64,000 nt of DNA from Gammaproteobacteria bacterium. GTDB lineage: Bacteria; Pseudomonadota; Gammaproteobacteria; DSM-16500. Position 1 is the first letter of the stretch. Each line of letters opens with the position of its first letter. The stretch lies in assembly GCA_031291175.1 (NCBI GenBank), contig JARLJO010000078.1:177926-241925 (forward strand), in the 5' to 3' direction. Of the stretch, positions 45,535 to 55,900 are shown one piece after another. Both the position numbers and the translations under genes were made by a program. A model generated the notes under the pieces. The model worked only from the letters and a program-made list of their open reading frames with translations. It had not been told where the DNA came from and ran no database searches.

Positions 45535-45620
45535 GACTGGGGTCCTGTCATGGTAGGTTTACTTTTTTCGTGCTCACTGGCGCTCCGCGCGTAAAAAGTA
45601 AACCTACCCTGCCACCCCGT
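45535..45620 (+). repeat. Family A palindromic repeat, copy A4
   Basis: GACTGGGGTCCTGTCATGGT ... CCACCCCGT followed by seven T's. Arms GGTAGGTTTACTTTTTT / AAAAAGTAAACCTACC. With the T-tract it forms a likely terminator for gabD. The 19 bp on its outer side (CGAAATGAACTCTCTTAAA, 45514-45532) reappear inverted outside A6. Confidence 0.9.
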
Positions 45621-45693
45621 TTTTTTGATTTCGTGGACAAGCTTATAGTTTATTTGTGTAGATACTTATGGGATTGTCCACGGCATGTAGAGG

Positions 45694-45820
45694 GGTTCGC
45701 GGACACGCCCCCACAAAAAGCGTGGGGGGCTTAGTCCGTGCTATTGTGCTACGTCGGGGTTCTTTGTAATGCTCTTTTCGCTTCAACGAAGTTGAAACGA
45801 ATCAAAAAAACGGGGTGGCA
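45694..45820 (+). repeat. Direct repeat B, copy B1 (127 bp)
   Basis: Starts GGTTCGCGGACACG, contains a G/C-rich hairpin around AAAAAGCGTGGGG, then GTGCTACGTCGGGG, TTCTTTGTAATGC, the small palindrome TTCAACGAAGTTGAA and AAAAAAACGGGGTGGCA (the family A left end). It matches B2 across the same 127-bp length in direct orientation. Confidence 0.85.
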
Positions 45821-45852
45821 AATTTTTTGTTCCATTGTTTTGAGAAATTCAA

Positions 45853-46410
45853 TTAGCAAAAAAAATCGAGCAGTCGATACATCTGTCCAATTAGATAAAA
45901 CGGAATAGATATCAACAAATAATCCACATTATTCCCTGATTGTCCTTTTACTTTTACATTCGTTTTACTTGGCAAATCTGAATTAATACGTACCGCAATA
46001 GAAGATCTTTTCATTTCCATAAATAAATGCAATGACTTCAAACTGCCTGTACTACCTGCTTTAACTTCAACAGGTACCACTTTACTGCCATATTGAATCA
46101 CATAATCAATTTCAGCACTTGACCCTTTCTCATGACGAAACCAATAATATAATGCTGGCTCAATATAAGGTGGATTAATCGTTCTTAATAATTGTCCAAC
46201 AACCTGCTCTGCTATACCGCCATTATTAATCATGATGATTTCATTTGCTGCATTAATTTGATTTAAACTTAAACCTAAGGCGACACCACATAATCCTGCA
46301 TCGATAAAAATCTCTTTAAAAAACTTTTCATTTATTTCAGCAGCCAATGGAACACCATTCGCAAAGAAAGAGACGGCTGTTTTTTTTGGAAAAACGATAA
46401 TGGGAGGGTC
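45853..46410 (-). pseudogene. C-terminal fragment of an AAA/DUF4143 ATP-binding protein
   Basis: An open frame of ~185 codons without a start codon (TAA at 46411-46413 precedes it). It encodes FFANGVPLAAEINEKFFKEI, FIDAGLCGVALGL and, further on, YWFRHEKGSSAEIDYVIQYG and VVPVEVKAG, the nuclease-like core (E..D..EvK) of the DUF4143 domain found C-terminal to an AAA ATPase. The ATPase half is absent. The piece lies between two 127-bp direct repeats and two inverted family A palindromes, so it is probably a remnant of a mobile or rearranged segment. Confidence 0.8.
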
Positions 46411-46565
46411 TTATAGACACAGAAAAGCGATACTATCTTGTTTTATATGGATTTTTGGCTCGCAATACGAATTATTCAGTCGAATTTAGCCTTATAGCTG
46501 TGCGACGATTACGGCAGGGATTTTTGATTCGCATATATTGGGTGAGTGTGCTGTGATTTAGCATG

Positions 46566-46692
46566 GGTTCGCGGACACGACCCCCGCGAAAAGCGTGGGG
46601 GTCGTGTCCGCGCTACTGTGCTACGTCGGGTTCTTTGTAATGCTTTTTTCGATTCCACGAAGTGGAAACGAAATCAAAAAAACGGGGTGGCA
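46566..46692 (+). repeat. Direct repeat B, copy B2 (127 bp)
   Basis: Second copy of B1: GGTTCGCGGACACG, a long hairpin (GCGGACACGACCCCC / GGGGGTCGTGTCCGC), CTACGTCGGG, TTCTTTGTAATGC, TTCCACGAAGTGGAA and AAAAAAACGGGGTGGCA. It runs into A6. B1 and B2 flank the DUF4143 fragment. Confidence 0.85.
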
Positions 46693-46759
46693 GGGTAGGT
46701 TTGCTTTTTTCGTGCGAACAGCACGAAAAAAGCAAACCTACCATGACAGGACCCCAGTC
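46682..46759 (-). repeat. Family A palindromic repeat, copy A6
   Basis: Minus-orientation copy: GACTGGGGTCCTGTCATGGT starts 35 bp after the plsC stop codon and ends ACCCCGTTTTTTT on the minus strand, a good terminator for the glyQ-glyS-gmhB-plsC operon. The arms GTAGGTTTGCTTTTTTCGTG / CACGAAAAAAGCAAACCTAC pair almost perfectly. Confidence 0.9.
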
Positions 46760-46794
46760 ATTTTAAGAGAGTTCATTTCGTTATTAGAGTAGCT

Positions 46795-47583
46795 TTAGGT
46801 GCCTTCGCGTGTAAACGTTTTGGGAGTTTGATCAGGATAAGAATCGGGATCAATTCGCAGCATCGTTTCTTCAATCCAGTCTTTGGTCAAGCTCAACACT
46901 TCTTCCGCTGTACGGCCTTTTGATTCAATCAATGGACCAAAGACAACATGAACTGTGCCAGGGCGCTTGATAAATTGACGGCGTGGCCAATATAAACCGG
47001 CATTGTGGGCAACCGGTAACACGGGATAACCGGTATCTGCCGCTAAACGTGCGCCACCCATGCGGTACTTGCCGATGTGACCCGTTGGTATTCGCGTGCC
47101 CTCTGGAAATACTAAGATCCAACGACCTTGCTGCAAAAACTTGCGGCCTTTGTTAATGATTTGCGCCATCGAAGACGACTTATCCGTACGATTAATCATG
47201 ATCGGATCAATCACCGCCATGCCCCATCCAAAAAAGGGAACCCATAATAATTCGCGCTTTAAAATAATCGCCGTTCGATCAAATAACCCGGGCAAATAAA
47301 ATGTTTCCCACGACGACTGATGCTTACTCATCACAATGCCGTTTCTGTCTTTGGGGATATCGTCCCAACCTTCTACTTTGTAATCAATGCAACAAATCAC
47401 TTTCAACAACCAAACCACAGAGCGGGTCCAAGTCATGACAACTTGATGACGCAACCGCAAAGGCAATGGCCATGACAAAACACAAACCACAGACCACACC
47501 GTAGTAAAGACTGGCACAACCGCGCCAAAAATAGCGGAACGTATCATCATGGAAAAACGTCCGGGCAAAGTTTTATTTTGCAT
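46795..47583 (-). CDS. plsC: 1-acyl-sn-glycerol-3-phosphate acyltransferase
   Basis: Membrane-associated acyltransferase that makes phosphatidic acid. A hydrophobic N-terminal segment (AVVPVFTTVWSVVCVLSWPL) precedes motif I SKHQSSWETF (the H-x4-acidic catalytic motif, here with Glu), DRTAIILKREL, and motif III FPEGTRIPTG. About 262 residues, normal. It lies 11 bp downstream of gmhB in the conserved order glyQ-glyS-gmhB-plsC. Confidence 0.93.
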   Translation of the reverse strand: MQNKTLPGRFSMMIRSAIFGAVVPVFTTVWSVVCVLSWPLPLRLRHQVVMTWTRSVVWLLKVICCIDYKVEGWDDIPKDRNGIVMSKHQSSWETFYLPGLFDRTAIILKRELLWVPFFGWGMAVIDPIMINRTDKSSSMAQIINKGRKFLQQGRWILVFPEGTRIPTGHIGKYRMGGARLAADTGYPVLPVAHNAGLYWPRRQFIKRPGTVHVVFGPLIESKGRTAEEVLSLTKDWIEETMLRIDPDSYPDQTPKTFTREGT

Positions 47584-47594
47584 AATTCACCTTG

Positions 47595-48146
47595 TTAGTT
47601 TGAATCGGATGGAACAGAAAGAATTGCGTCAACGGCTTCCGCTAAATTGGCATATTGCGGAATAACAGAGAGCTCTGGATTATTTTTAAGAGTCTTTTCG
47701 CCTTTACTGGTTAACACTAAAATAGGCTTACACCCCACGACTTCTGCGACATGCATGTCAGTTAATGAGTCACCAATAAAAAAAACATCGGCAAAATGAA
47801 TGCCATATTTTTTTTGTATGTCATAAAACATGCCTGGCTGCGGTTTTCGGCAGGCACATTTCTCATCGGGATGATGCGGGCAGAAAAAAATTTCTTCCAC
47901 CACACCCCCGACTTTTTTTAATTCGGCACGCAGCTTATCGTGAATGCGATGTAACATCGGCAAATCATAATAACCACGAGCAATGCCGGATTGATTCGTT
48001 GCGACCAAGACATGATAACCAGCACGGTTTAATTTTGCGATCGCTTCAAGGCTGCCGGGGATAGGCAGAAACTCCTCCGGCGTTTTGATATAAAAATCAG
48101 AATCAAAGTTAATGACGCCGTCTCGATCCAAAATGATAAATGGCAT
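47595..48146 (-). CDS. gmhB: D-glycero-beta-D-manno-heptose 1,7-bisphosphate 7-phosphatase
   Basis: HAD-family phosphatase in ADP-heptose synthesis for the LPS core. The N-terminal HAD motif IILDRDGVINFDSDFYIKTP has the nucleophile Asp and DxD, and VATNQSGIARGYY is the family's second motif. A zinc-binding loop (CPHHPDEKCACRKP) and FFIGDSLTDMHVA complete it. About 183 residues. It starts 3 bp after glyS and precedes plsC. Its presence matches the WaaG/WaaP core enzymes 5-7 kb away. Confidence 0.96.
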   Translation of the reverse strand: MPFIILDRDGVINFDSDFYIKTPEEFLPIPGSLEAIAKLNRAGYHVLVATNQSGIARGYYDLPMLHRIHDKLRAELKKVGGVVEEIFFCPHHPDEKCACRKPQPGMFYDIQKKYGIHFADVFFIGDSLTDMHVAEVVGCKPILVLTSKGEKTLKNNPELSVIPQYANLAEAVDAILSVPSDSN

Positions 48147-48149
48147 AGG

Positions 48150-50243
48150 TTATCTCGTCTGCAATAAAGCCACGTCAGCGACCTGCAAAAATAAAGCCCG
48201 TAATTTCGCCAACATTAATAAGCGATTTTCGCGCTGATTTTTGTCTTCGGTCATGACCATCACTTGATCGAAGAAATTATCGACCGGCTGACGCAGATGC
48301 GACAATTGTGATAAAACATCCATGTAACGCGCTTCGCCATACAGGGGAGCTATCGCTAAACTCTGTACTTCTAGCTGTGACGCCAATTCACGCTCTGCAT
48401 CATTTTCAAATAAATCCGCATCAATGTCTTTCGCCAGAATTTGCGTGTCGTATTTTGCTAAAATGTTGCTGACACGCTTGTTGGCCACGCTCAGTGATTC
48501 TGCATCTTGTAATTGCTTAAACGCTTGCACCGCTTGAATGCGACGATGAAAATCATAAGGGCGTGTGATGCCTAATGCCGCTACCGCCGCGAAAACATCC
48601 GGGTTGATGCTTTGCTCCTGGTACCAAGGCTTTAATCGCTCCGAAATAAAATTCAAGACTTGCGCTACGACTTCCTGGTTTTCCAGAGGACGCTCGTAAT
48701 GAGCCAAACCTTGTGTTAATAAATCCTGCAAATCCAGGTTCAATTCTTTTTCGATCAAAATACGCAAGACTCCAAGCGCTGCGCGTCGCAATGCAAATGG
48801 ATCTTTATCGCCGGTTGGTGCCTGGTTGATACCAAACACGCCTAGCAATGTATCCAGTCGATCGGCTAACGCCAAGATACAACCGATTTTGGTTTCTGGT
48901 AATTGGTCGCCAGAAAAACGTGGCATGTATTGTTCATTCATCGCAGTTGCAACGGCTGCTGGTTCGCCATCGTGTTTAGCATAATAATAACCAGCCAAGC
49001 CTTGCAGCTCAGGAAACTCACCCACCATCTCTGTCGTTAAATCGGTTTTGGCCAGCATGCCTGCGCGCGCTGCTAATGTTTCATCCTCGCCCAAGGCTTT
49101 CGCAATATAAGCGGCTAGCTGACTGACGCGCCGGGTCTTGTCGTAGACTGAACCTAACTTCGCTTGAAAAACGATGCCTTTTAAAATCTCCAGTCGACTT
49201 TCCAGGCTGCGTTTTTTATCTGTTTCAAAAAAGAAGGCGGCGTCTGATAAACGCGCACGTAATACGCGCTCATTACCTTCAATGACGCGCTGCATGTCGC
49301 GACTCTCAATATTCGAAATCGTCACAAAATGCGGCAACAATTTGCCTTCATCATCCACTACCGCAAAATAACGCTGATGATCTTGCATCGCTGAAATCAA
49401 AGCTTCTGATGGCACTTCCAGGAAACGCTGATCAAAGTCGCCTAGAATTGCAACAGGCCATTCAACTAAACCTGTCACTTCATCCAATAATTCTGGTGTA
49501 ATCAAAGGGTGGATATTTTCGCCAAACGAACTTTCCACTATCGCATTGGCTTGTTCTAAAATCATGGCTTTGCGGCGTTCAAAATCGGCAATGACATAAC
49601 CGGGATATTCCAGGCGTTTTAAATAAACGGAAGGCTGCGAAATGCTGATGGTTTTTCTGCAATGAAAACGATGACCGCGTGTTTCTCGGCCTGTGCGCAC
49701 ACCTAAAATTTCTGCATCAATGACATCGCGACCATATAACATAATGACGGAATGCACAGGGCGCACAAATTCGACCACGCCACTTCCCCAGCGCATACGC
49801 TTGGGAATAGGCAAAGCGGCTAATGATTCTGACACGATGGCTGGCATCAATTCACAAACGGATTTACCGGGAACGGTTTGTTGTAATCCAACAAATTCGC
49901 CCTGCTTATTTTTAATGCGCGCGAGCTTGTCGGGTGTTGTGCCACAAGATTTTGCAAAGCCAATGCAAGCCGGTGTGGGATTACCCGCCGCATCAAAAGC
50001 CGCGTCAATTGCAGGGCCTTTGCGTTCAATAATGGCTTCAGGTTGTTCTGACGCGAGGCCTTTCACGAAAACAGCGAGGCGTCTGGGTGTGGCATAAAAC
50101 TCAGCTTCTTTGAATTCAAGTTGGGCTTTGGTAAGACGATCTTTGATTTCCTGCAAAAAACTTTTCGCCAAGCGACTTAGCGCTTTGGGTGGTAATTCTT
50201 CTGTGTGTATTTCTACGAGAAAATTATCTTTTTTAGCGCGCAT
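48150..50243 (-). CDS. glyS: Glycine-tRNA ligase beta subunit
   Basis: Beta subunit of the heterotetrameric glycyl-tRNA synthetase, 697 residues. Recognised by [15 protein letters not shown] at the start, [37 protein letters not shown]-type segment [17 protein letters not shown], and the [18 protein letters not shown] region near the C-terminal anticodon-binding domain. Overlaps the 3' end of glyQ by 11 bp, which couples translation of the two subunits. Confidence 0.98.
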   Translation of the reverse strand: MRAKKDNFLVEIHTEELPPKALSRLAKSFLQEIKDRLTKAQLEFKEAEFYATPRRLAVFVKGLASEQPEAIIERKGPAIDAAFDAAGNPTPACIGFAKSCGTTPDKLARIKNKQGEFVGLQQTVPGKSVCELMPAIVSESLAALPIPKRMRWGSGVVEFVRPVHSVIMLYGRDVIDAEILGVRTGRETRGHRFHCRKTISISQPSVYLKRLEYPGYVIADFERRKAMILEQANAIVESSFGENIHPLITPELLDEVTGLVEWPVAILGDFDQRFLEVPSEALISAMQDHQRYFAVVDDEGKLLPHFVTISNIESRDMQRVIEGNERVLRARLSDAAFFFETDKKRSLESRLEILKGIVFQAKLGSVYDKTRRVSQLAAYIAKALGEDETLAARAGMLAKTDLTTEMVGEFPELQGLAGYYYAKHDGEPAAVATAMNEQYMPRFSGDQLPETKIGCILALADRLDTLLGVFGINQAPTGDKDPFALRRAALGVLRILIEKELNLDLQDLLTQGLAHYERPLENQEVVAQVLNFISERLKPWYQEQSINPDVFAAVAALGITRPYDFHRRIQAVQAFKQLQDAESLSVANKRVSNILAKYDTQILAKDIDADLFENDAERELASQLEVQSLAIAPLYGEARYMDVLSQLSHLRQPVDNFFDQVMVMTEDKNQRENRLLMLAKLRALFLQVADVALLQTR

Positions 50244-51153
50244 TTTTCTTTTCCTGACATAACGGGAAACCCAAGGCTTCGCGTGCTTGATAATAACTCT
50301 CCGCTACGGCTTTCGCTAAGCGGCGAATTTTTAAAATATATTGCTGACGCTCTGTGACGGAGATGGCGCGGCGAGCATCTAATAAATTAAATGTATGAGA
50401 CGCTTTTAAAGCCATCTCGTAGGCTGGCAATGGAAGGCCGACATCAATTAAACGCTGGCTTTCACTTTCATACGCATTAAATTGTTGAAACAGTAGCTCT
50501 ACATTCGCGAATTCAAAATTGTATTTTGACATCTCTACTTCATTTTGATGGAAGACGTCGCCGTAAGTCACAATGCCTTGTGGGCTTTTGCTCCAGACTA
50601 AATCGTATATGCTGTCGACACCTTGTATGGCGGTGGCTAATCTTTCAAGGCCGTATGTCAATTCACCGGTGACAGGTTTGCATTCCAGTGCACCGACTTG
50701 TTGGAAATAGGTGAATTGGGAAACTTCCATGCCATTTTGCCAGACTTCCCAACCTAAGCCCCAAGCGCCGAGTGTAGGTGACTCCCAGTTGTCCTCAACG
50801 AAGCGGATGTCATCTGTCAAGGGATCGACACCGAGCGCGCGGAGTGAGTCTAGATACAATTCTTGTATATTGTCAGGCGATGGCTTGAGAACAACTTGAA
50901 ATTGGTAGTAATGCTGTACGCGGTTTGGATTTTCGCCATAGCGTCCATCAGTCGGTCGACGACTGGGTTGCACATAAGCCGCGCGCCATGGCTCAGGGCC
51001 TATGGCTCGTAAAAAAGTCGAGGGATGGAAAGTCCCGGCGCCAACTTCCATATCCAATGGTTGGACTATGGTGCAGCCTTGTGCAGCCCAATAGGCTTGT
51101 AAGGTTCCGATCATGCCTTGTAGGGTTTTTGTATCGTAGGTATTTTTTTTCAT
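50233..51153 (-). CDS. glyQ: Glycine-tRNA ligase alpha subunit
   Basis: Catalytic alpha subunit, 306 residues, class II aminoacyl-tRNA synthetase. Clear matches: [58 protein letters not shown] and [20 protein letters not shown]. It opens the operon glyQ-glyS-gmhB-plsC. The promoter must lie in the AT-rich stretch right of 51153. Confidence 0.98.
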   Translation of the reverse strand: MKKNTYDTKTLQGMIGTLQAYWAAQGCTIVQPLDMEVGAGTFHPSTFLRAIGPEPWRAAYVQPSRRPTDGRYGENPNRVQHYYQFQVVLKPSPDNIQELYLDSLRALGVDPLTDDIRFVEDNWESPTLGAWGLGWEVWQNGMEVSQFTYFQQVGALECKPVTGELTYGLERLATAIQGVDSIYDLVWSKSPQGIVTYGDVFHQNEVEMSKYNFEFANVELLFQQFNAYESESQRLIDVGLPLPAYEMALKASHTFNLLDARRAISVTERQQYILKIRRLAKAVAESYYQAREALGFPLCQEKKNAR

Positions 51154-51630
51154 TCCGGTCCGCCAATCGTTAGAACGCGCAATTATAGCATTGTTGGTGG
51201 GAGTTGGTAGGTTGGATTTGTGGGGTTTTTGAGGGAGGGGTGCAGGATCGTCTTGGGAGGCGGCGCGGAGAGCTGTTTAAATATAGGGGTTAATTTCGGG
51301 TATATTGCTGGCAAAAGTGCTTAAAATACGCCAATAGCAGAGCGTGAAAGAAAGATTGGCGGAAGGTTGAATATTGTGCTTTATTTGCAAGCTATGAATG
51401 CGGGTCGGGCGCCTTAAGTTGTTGCAATAAAATTACTTCGAATAAATGGTACTTAATTGCTGATAACAACATATTAAAAGCATGGATCATCTTATAAAAG
51501 TGGTTTTATCCATTTGCTGGTTGTTTATTATAAAATTGAGTATTCAGATTGAAAGAAAGCTAATAAGTTCTTATAAAATTCTGGTATTTTTCGCTAAAAT
51601 CTTACAAAAGAAACAATCTTCGGGCTTCAG
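51154..51630. other. Intergenic region upstream of glyQ
   Basis: No ORF or RNA gene recognised. AT-rich sequence likely containing the glyQ promoter. Repeats start at 51631. Confidence 0.5.
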
Positions 51631-51662
51631 GTAGGTTGGGCTGAGGCACGAAGCCCAACGTT
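51631..51662 (+). repeat. Family D repeat, copy D4
   Basis: GTAGGTTGGGCTGAGGCACG then AAGCCCAACGTT; GGTTGGGCT pairs with AGCCCAAC. Confidence 0.88.
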
Positions 51663-51706
51663 ATTTTATGGCTATATGAGACTTGGCGCAATCCCGACGA
51701 GCCCTA

Positions 51707-51740
51707 TATTGGGTTTCGCGAAAAACGCTCAACCCAACCC
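51707..51740 (-). repeat. Family D repeat, copy D5
   Basis: TATTGGGTTTCGCGAAAAAC then GCTCAACCCAACCC, opposite orientation to D4, 45 bp away. A degraded family A end (TTGACCGGGGCCTGTTGGAC) follows at about 51817. Confidence 0.82.
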
Positions 51741-51922
51741 ACGCAATACTGTCGTTCCGGCGAAAGCGGGGCCATTCCTAAAACTACGCTAACACCCAAA
51801 GAAATGCTCTGAATTGACCGGGGCCTGTTGGACATCAATGGAATGACAAACTTTTTTGCCGGGATTTTTTGAGAAGGGAGCCACTTGATAAGGCTATTAA
51901 TTTCAGCACGTTATGGCCAGCT

Positions 51923-51960
51923 CTGGATCCCGCGGACAAGCCGCGGGACGTAGGTGGTGG
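51923..51960 (+). repeat. Family C repeat, copy C4
   Basis: CTGGATCCCGCGGACAAGCC then GCGGGACGTAGGTGGTGG; leads directly into a G-rich heptanucleotide repeat. Confidence 0.9.
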
Positions 51961-51975
51961 GGTGGCCGATGGGTA

Positions 51976-52170
51976 GCGGGCAGTGGGCGGATGGGCGATG
52001 GGCGGCGGGCAGTGTGTAGTGGGCAATGTGCAGTATGCAGTGGGCAGTGGGCAGTGGGCAGTGTGCAGTGTGCAGTGTGCAGTGTGCAGTGTGCAGTGTG
52101 CAGTATGCAGTATGCAGTGTGCAGTGTGCAGCGTGCAGTGTGCAGTGTGCAGTATGCAGCGCGCAGTGAG
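51976..52170 (+). repeat. 7-bp tandem repeat (GTGTGCA-type), about 25 units
   Basis: Tandem heptamers alternating between GTGTGCA, GTGGGCA and GTATGCA, all of length 7. Because 7 is not a multiple of 3, every frame is open for a long way on both strands and encodes a heptapeptide-periodic product (VCSVQCA on the plus strand), which explains the spurious ORFs here. Such tracts change copy number by slippage. Confidence 0.92.
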
Positions 52171-52319
52171 TAATCAGTGGGCAGCGGCATCCTAAACACC
52201 CTAACTGCTTTATTATTAATTTGTTTTATTTCGATCGGATTTTAAGCATCCCTTAAGATTATCTCTATATAATAACCTAAAAAATAGAATCTCTAACGCA
52301 TCTAAACGAGGGCAAAACT

Positions 52320-52841
52320 ATGTCAGCACCTAGAGCCAGTATGCAGAATAATAACAATAACAATCAATCCTCTACCGAAACTCCAGATGACTTTGGCATT
52401 AAAACAACCCATGCCGATTTTGCCCGGCTTGGTCAAATTGAATTACAACGGATTCAGCAGCTGGCGCACAACCTAAAAGCCGCTAGCGAAGAGAAAGAAG
52501 GTGATGTTTTAAGCTTAATTGAAAACTCGCCAGCCGAGGAAGTCGCAATCGCCAATCAAATTAACGCAAAAGGTGAAGGATCGGCTCTTTTTATTCAGAA
52601 CTTATTAATACTGGCTGGCTACATTAATACCGCCATTTTTCAAGGCGACAGAGCCAAATTACAAACCTTTAAGAACGACTGCAACCCGGAAAGCCTGACA
52701 TCAGCTTATTCACTGCTTGCTCTCATTCAAGCAACAGCAAGAGCCAGCCAGGCCGAGCTATTGCAATGTCGCGGACTCTTTCGTGCACCGGGTGGCCCGA
52801 TTATCCCAAACCAGCCTTACGAAAGACCAAAATTACGCTAA
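52320..52841 (+). CDS. Hypothetical small protein upstream of giant paralogue 1
   Basis: A 173-residue protein of unknown family. Asn/Ser-rich disordered start (MSAPRASMQNNNNNNQSSTE), then helical sequence (about residues 35-150) with heptad-like ARLGQIELQRIQQLAHNLKA and a moderately hydrophobic segment SALFIQNLLILAGYINTAIF. No signal peptide. It heads a same-strand block with three giant modular proteins (84 bp before the first), with a hairpin in between. A chaperone or co-effector role is conceivable from position only. Confidence 0.65.
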   Translation: MSAPRASMQNNNNNNQSSTETPDDFGIKTTHADFARLGQIELQRIQQLAHNLKAASEEKEGDVLSLIENSPAEEVAIANQINAKGEGSALFIQNLLILAGYINTAIFQGDRAKLQTFKNDCNPESLTSAYSLLALIQATARASQAELLQCRGLFRAPGGPIIPNQPYERPKLR

Positions 52842-52848
52842 ACATAGA

Positions 52849-52872
52849 GAACCAATGCCATCGCATTGGTTC
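52849..52872. other. Intergenic hairpin between small ORF and giant gene 1
   Basis: Perfect 10-bp stem GAACCAATGC / GCATTGGTTC with loop CATC, 7 bp after the stop codon of the small ORF. No T-run follows, so an attenuator or RNA-processing site is as likely as a terminator. Confidence 0.6.
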
Positions 52873-52925
52873 AATTTGAAAACTTATACTTTAACGAATA
52901 CATCGTCAATTTGGAGTGATTAACT

Positions 52926-55900
52926 GTGCAGAGACTTGAAGAAAAACAGGATGGTAATACAAAACAACAATATCTCGCCTTTAAAAACAGCGGCGTTGCT
53001 GCTGTTTTAGATATTGAAAAACTCGAAATTGCCCATCACTTCCAAACCAGCAATGAGGCACAAAACTTCAAGCTCTGGTTAGAACAACAGGATTTTTTAA
53101 ATTTAGCAGACGAATTACCCATAGCCATTCAAATGGAAAATGAAGAGGCGACTTTTGTTGTCACACTCTCCCAACCAATACTTGATACACTGCTGGGCAA
53201 TGGCTACTTTGCCAATGAAGCAGTAAAAAATGTGCGCGACACTTTTGTCGAATGCATCAAAAACAACAAGCTTGAAAAAATTCTCTTGCTACTTGCAACA
53301 CCTTTCTTTGAAGCACATCCCGACAATCAAGTCAGACTGTTTGGCTTCACCGACGCAGATGGCAATAACTTTTTACAAACCGCCATCCTAAAGCTGAATA
53401 CCGAAGAACTAAAAAGCTTTTTAGCCGCCATTGACCCTTACGTTCTGGACATAGCTATAACACACGTCAACGCCAATGGCCAAACCGCCGTTGACCTCGC
53501 CATCATGAAACAATCCAACGCAGCCTTTGAAAGCCTGGCGAAACGCCTGCCCAAAGATGCACTGACTGCCTGCATCATCGAGCAACCAGAACTAAGCGAA
53601 AAGGTGCTTCAAACTCAAAAACCTGCCGTAGCAGCTTACTTTTTTAAACACCTGGAGCCTGTCGACGCTCCCGTGGAAATACCGCATCGCTGCGTATTGC
53701 AGATCGCCGATTACCTGCTGCATGAACCAACCTGGCAAGACCGCGAATTAGTTGAGAAAGCATTTGTGATTGCCGGTGAAACGCTTGCACTTATCGGCTA
53801 TCAATTCTGGCTAGATGGCAATGAAATATCCGAGACTTTTAAAAGCAGCATTCTTCAATATGCAATGGACGACGATCGTTTTGCTGAAAAAAATGCACTG
53901 GCGAGCTATATACCAACCACCAACAGCGCACTTGCGAAAGAAGGGAAATTAAATGCTGTCACAACCGCCAAAGGAACCGTTATACCATTAGCGGAACTGG
54001 CTGATCCACGCACGGCAGAAACGCTGAAACAAGAAGGCGTGGCTTCAATACAAGACTATCGTATCCTGCGAAAATTTCAGCGCAATATTCCTCATTTATC
54101 GTTTGCTCTGGACCAACTTTACTATCCAGGGCGCGCTTTAGCTAATGCTGAGCCAGAAGAAGAAAAATACAACCTTCCAAAAGGTCTGCCAGCACTGGAA
54201 AACCCCGCAGCAGAAATGGCGCCTGCATTTAATGGAATCAAAGCTCTTTTTGAGCGCGATGATGCGCTAGTACAAAGAATCGACTTAATTGATTTGGACA
54301 AATACCAGCTCCAATTAGAAGATCACAATTACCGGCCGCCAGTGCGCAAACCCATCCAGCAACATGGTTTAACGCATAAGTTTGATCACTTAAGCAATAC
54401 GATTGTTGAATACCAACCTAAACGTGATATTAAACTGGAAGAACGCAAACAAGCCAAAAAAATGCCTATGACGCATGTGACATCCCAATTGAACAATGCG
54501 CTACCGGGCGAAAATGATCAGAATGACACCCATGTTTATCTTTTACTGGATAAAAAAGATTGCGTAATAAAAGCCATGCTCGCCAAATCGCACAAAACCC
54601 GCGATCGTAAATGGGTTGGCTCTTATGATGATGTTGAAGAATATGCAGCGACCCATGGCCTCTCGAGCAAAACCACTTTTGCTGAATTCAACGAGGAAAC
54701 GAAAGCGCATCCTCATCAATTAAATAAAGTCCTGGCAAAACCGACTCGTGAAGCGGTGCGTGCAATTGTCATCCCTATGGATTCAGCACTTTCCCGTTTA
54801 AAAGCGAGAATGACAGCGCAATCGTTTGCAAGTAATGGCGAAGCAGCACTGATTATTTTTTACGATAGAGCATTACGTAAAATTCGCCCTTATTTACCCG
54901 GAGAACAAAGCAAGGATCAATTGAAGCTAACCTCCAGTATGAGGCTCATGGCACGAGCAATACAAACCGAGCCAGAAAATTTCACCTATTATTACGGGGA
55001 AGCGCTTCCCGATATTGCTAGCGCCATGATTCACCCAATTACCCATGCTCGCGAATCTTTCTTGCAAATTGCTGCCGCTAACCCATCAGAAACACTGGCA
55101 TTCCTGCGCCTGGCAAACCTTTCACCACTAGCTGAGCGTGAAATAGGCTTACTCTTACAGACAAACTTCGCAGGCTTCAATGCGCTGCATTTGGCACTTA
55201 GTACTCATGGCGATGCGGTTACACCGTTGTTTCGTACTGTTCGCTGCGAAGCTTTACAAGCCACACTTCGAATGAATACATCCGCTGGCGAAAACTATTT
55301 GCATATCGCCGCCAGAGAATTAAGTAGCCCGAACTTCATCGAATTTATTTCGGCATTGACAGCAAATGGAGATCACTCCGCCATTGCAGAAGCCATTGCG
55401 CAAAAAAATGATTCTGGCGTTACCGCTTTGAATCAAGCGGCTGAAACACAATCACCTGAAGCTTTTTCCGCCTTGCTTGCTCTCTGCTCTCCAGCATCGA
55501 TTAATACAGCTTACAAAAAGGAAGCAGATTCTGACAAGTCTATTATCGCAATCGCCATGCAGCATCAAAGCGCAGCCAACATTATTAGCCTGCTAAACGC
55601 ACTCGATAATGATACATGGAATATCATGTTTTATCGCAAAGGTTACCCTGAGCTAATCAATCAAATCTGCGATAACATTGTTCAAAATGAAGAATGGCAA
55701 AATGCGGAATTAATTAACAAGCTGCTAAACCATCCGCAACTTGGCATTACGCTGCTTGGCAAAGTTGAAGCGCACTGGCTAGAAGGTAAAGACGTACCCG
55801 CTACAGCTTTCGCATGCACTCAAACTTATTTAGGCTCGCTTCCTGCAAAGGATCTCAGTGAATCCTTGACTGAGCTTAAAGCACAAATCAATTCTGCCAA

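Noticed and set aside
46595..46792. Short plus-strand ORF over B2/A6
   Set aside because: Lies wholly in repeat sequence with no homologous protein features.
51976..52170. Long ORFs on both strands encoding Cys/Val/His-rich heptapeptide repeats
   Set aside because: They arise from a 7-bp tandem repeat that leaves all frames open; no start signals or non-repetitive coding sequence.
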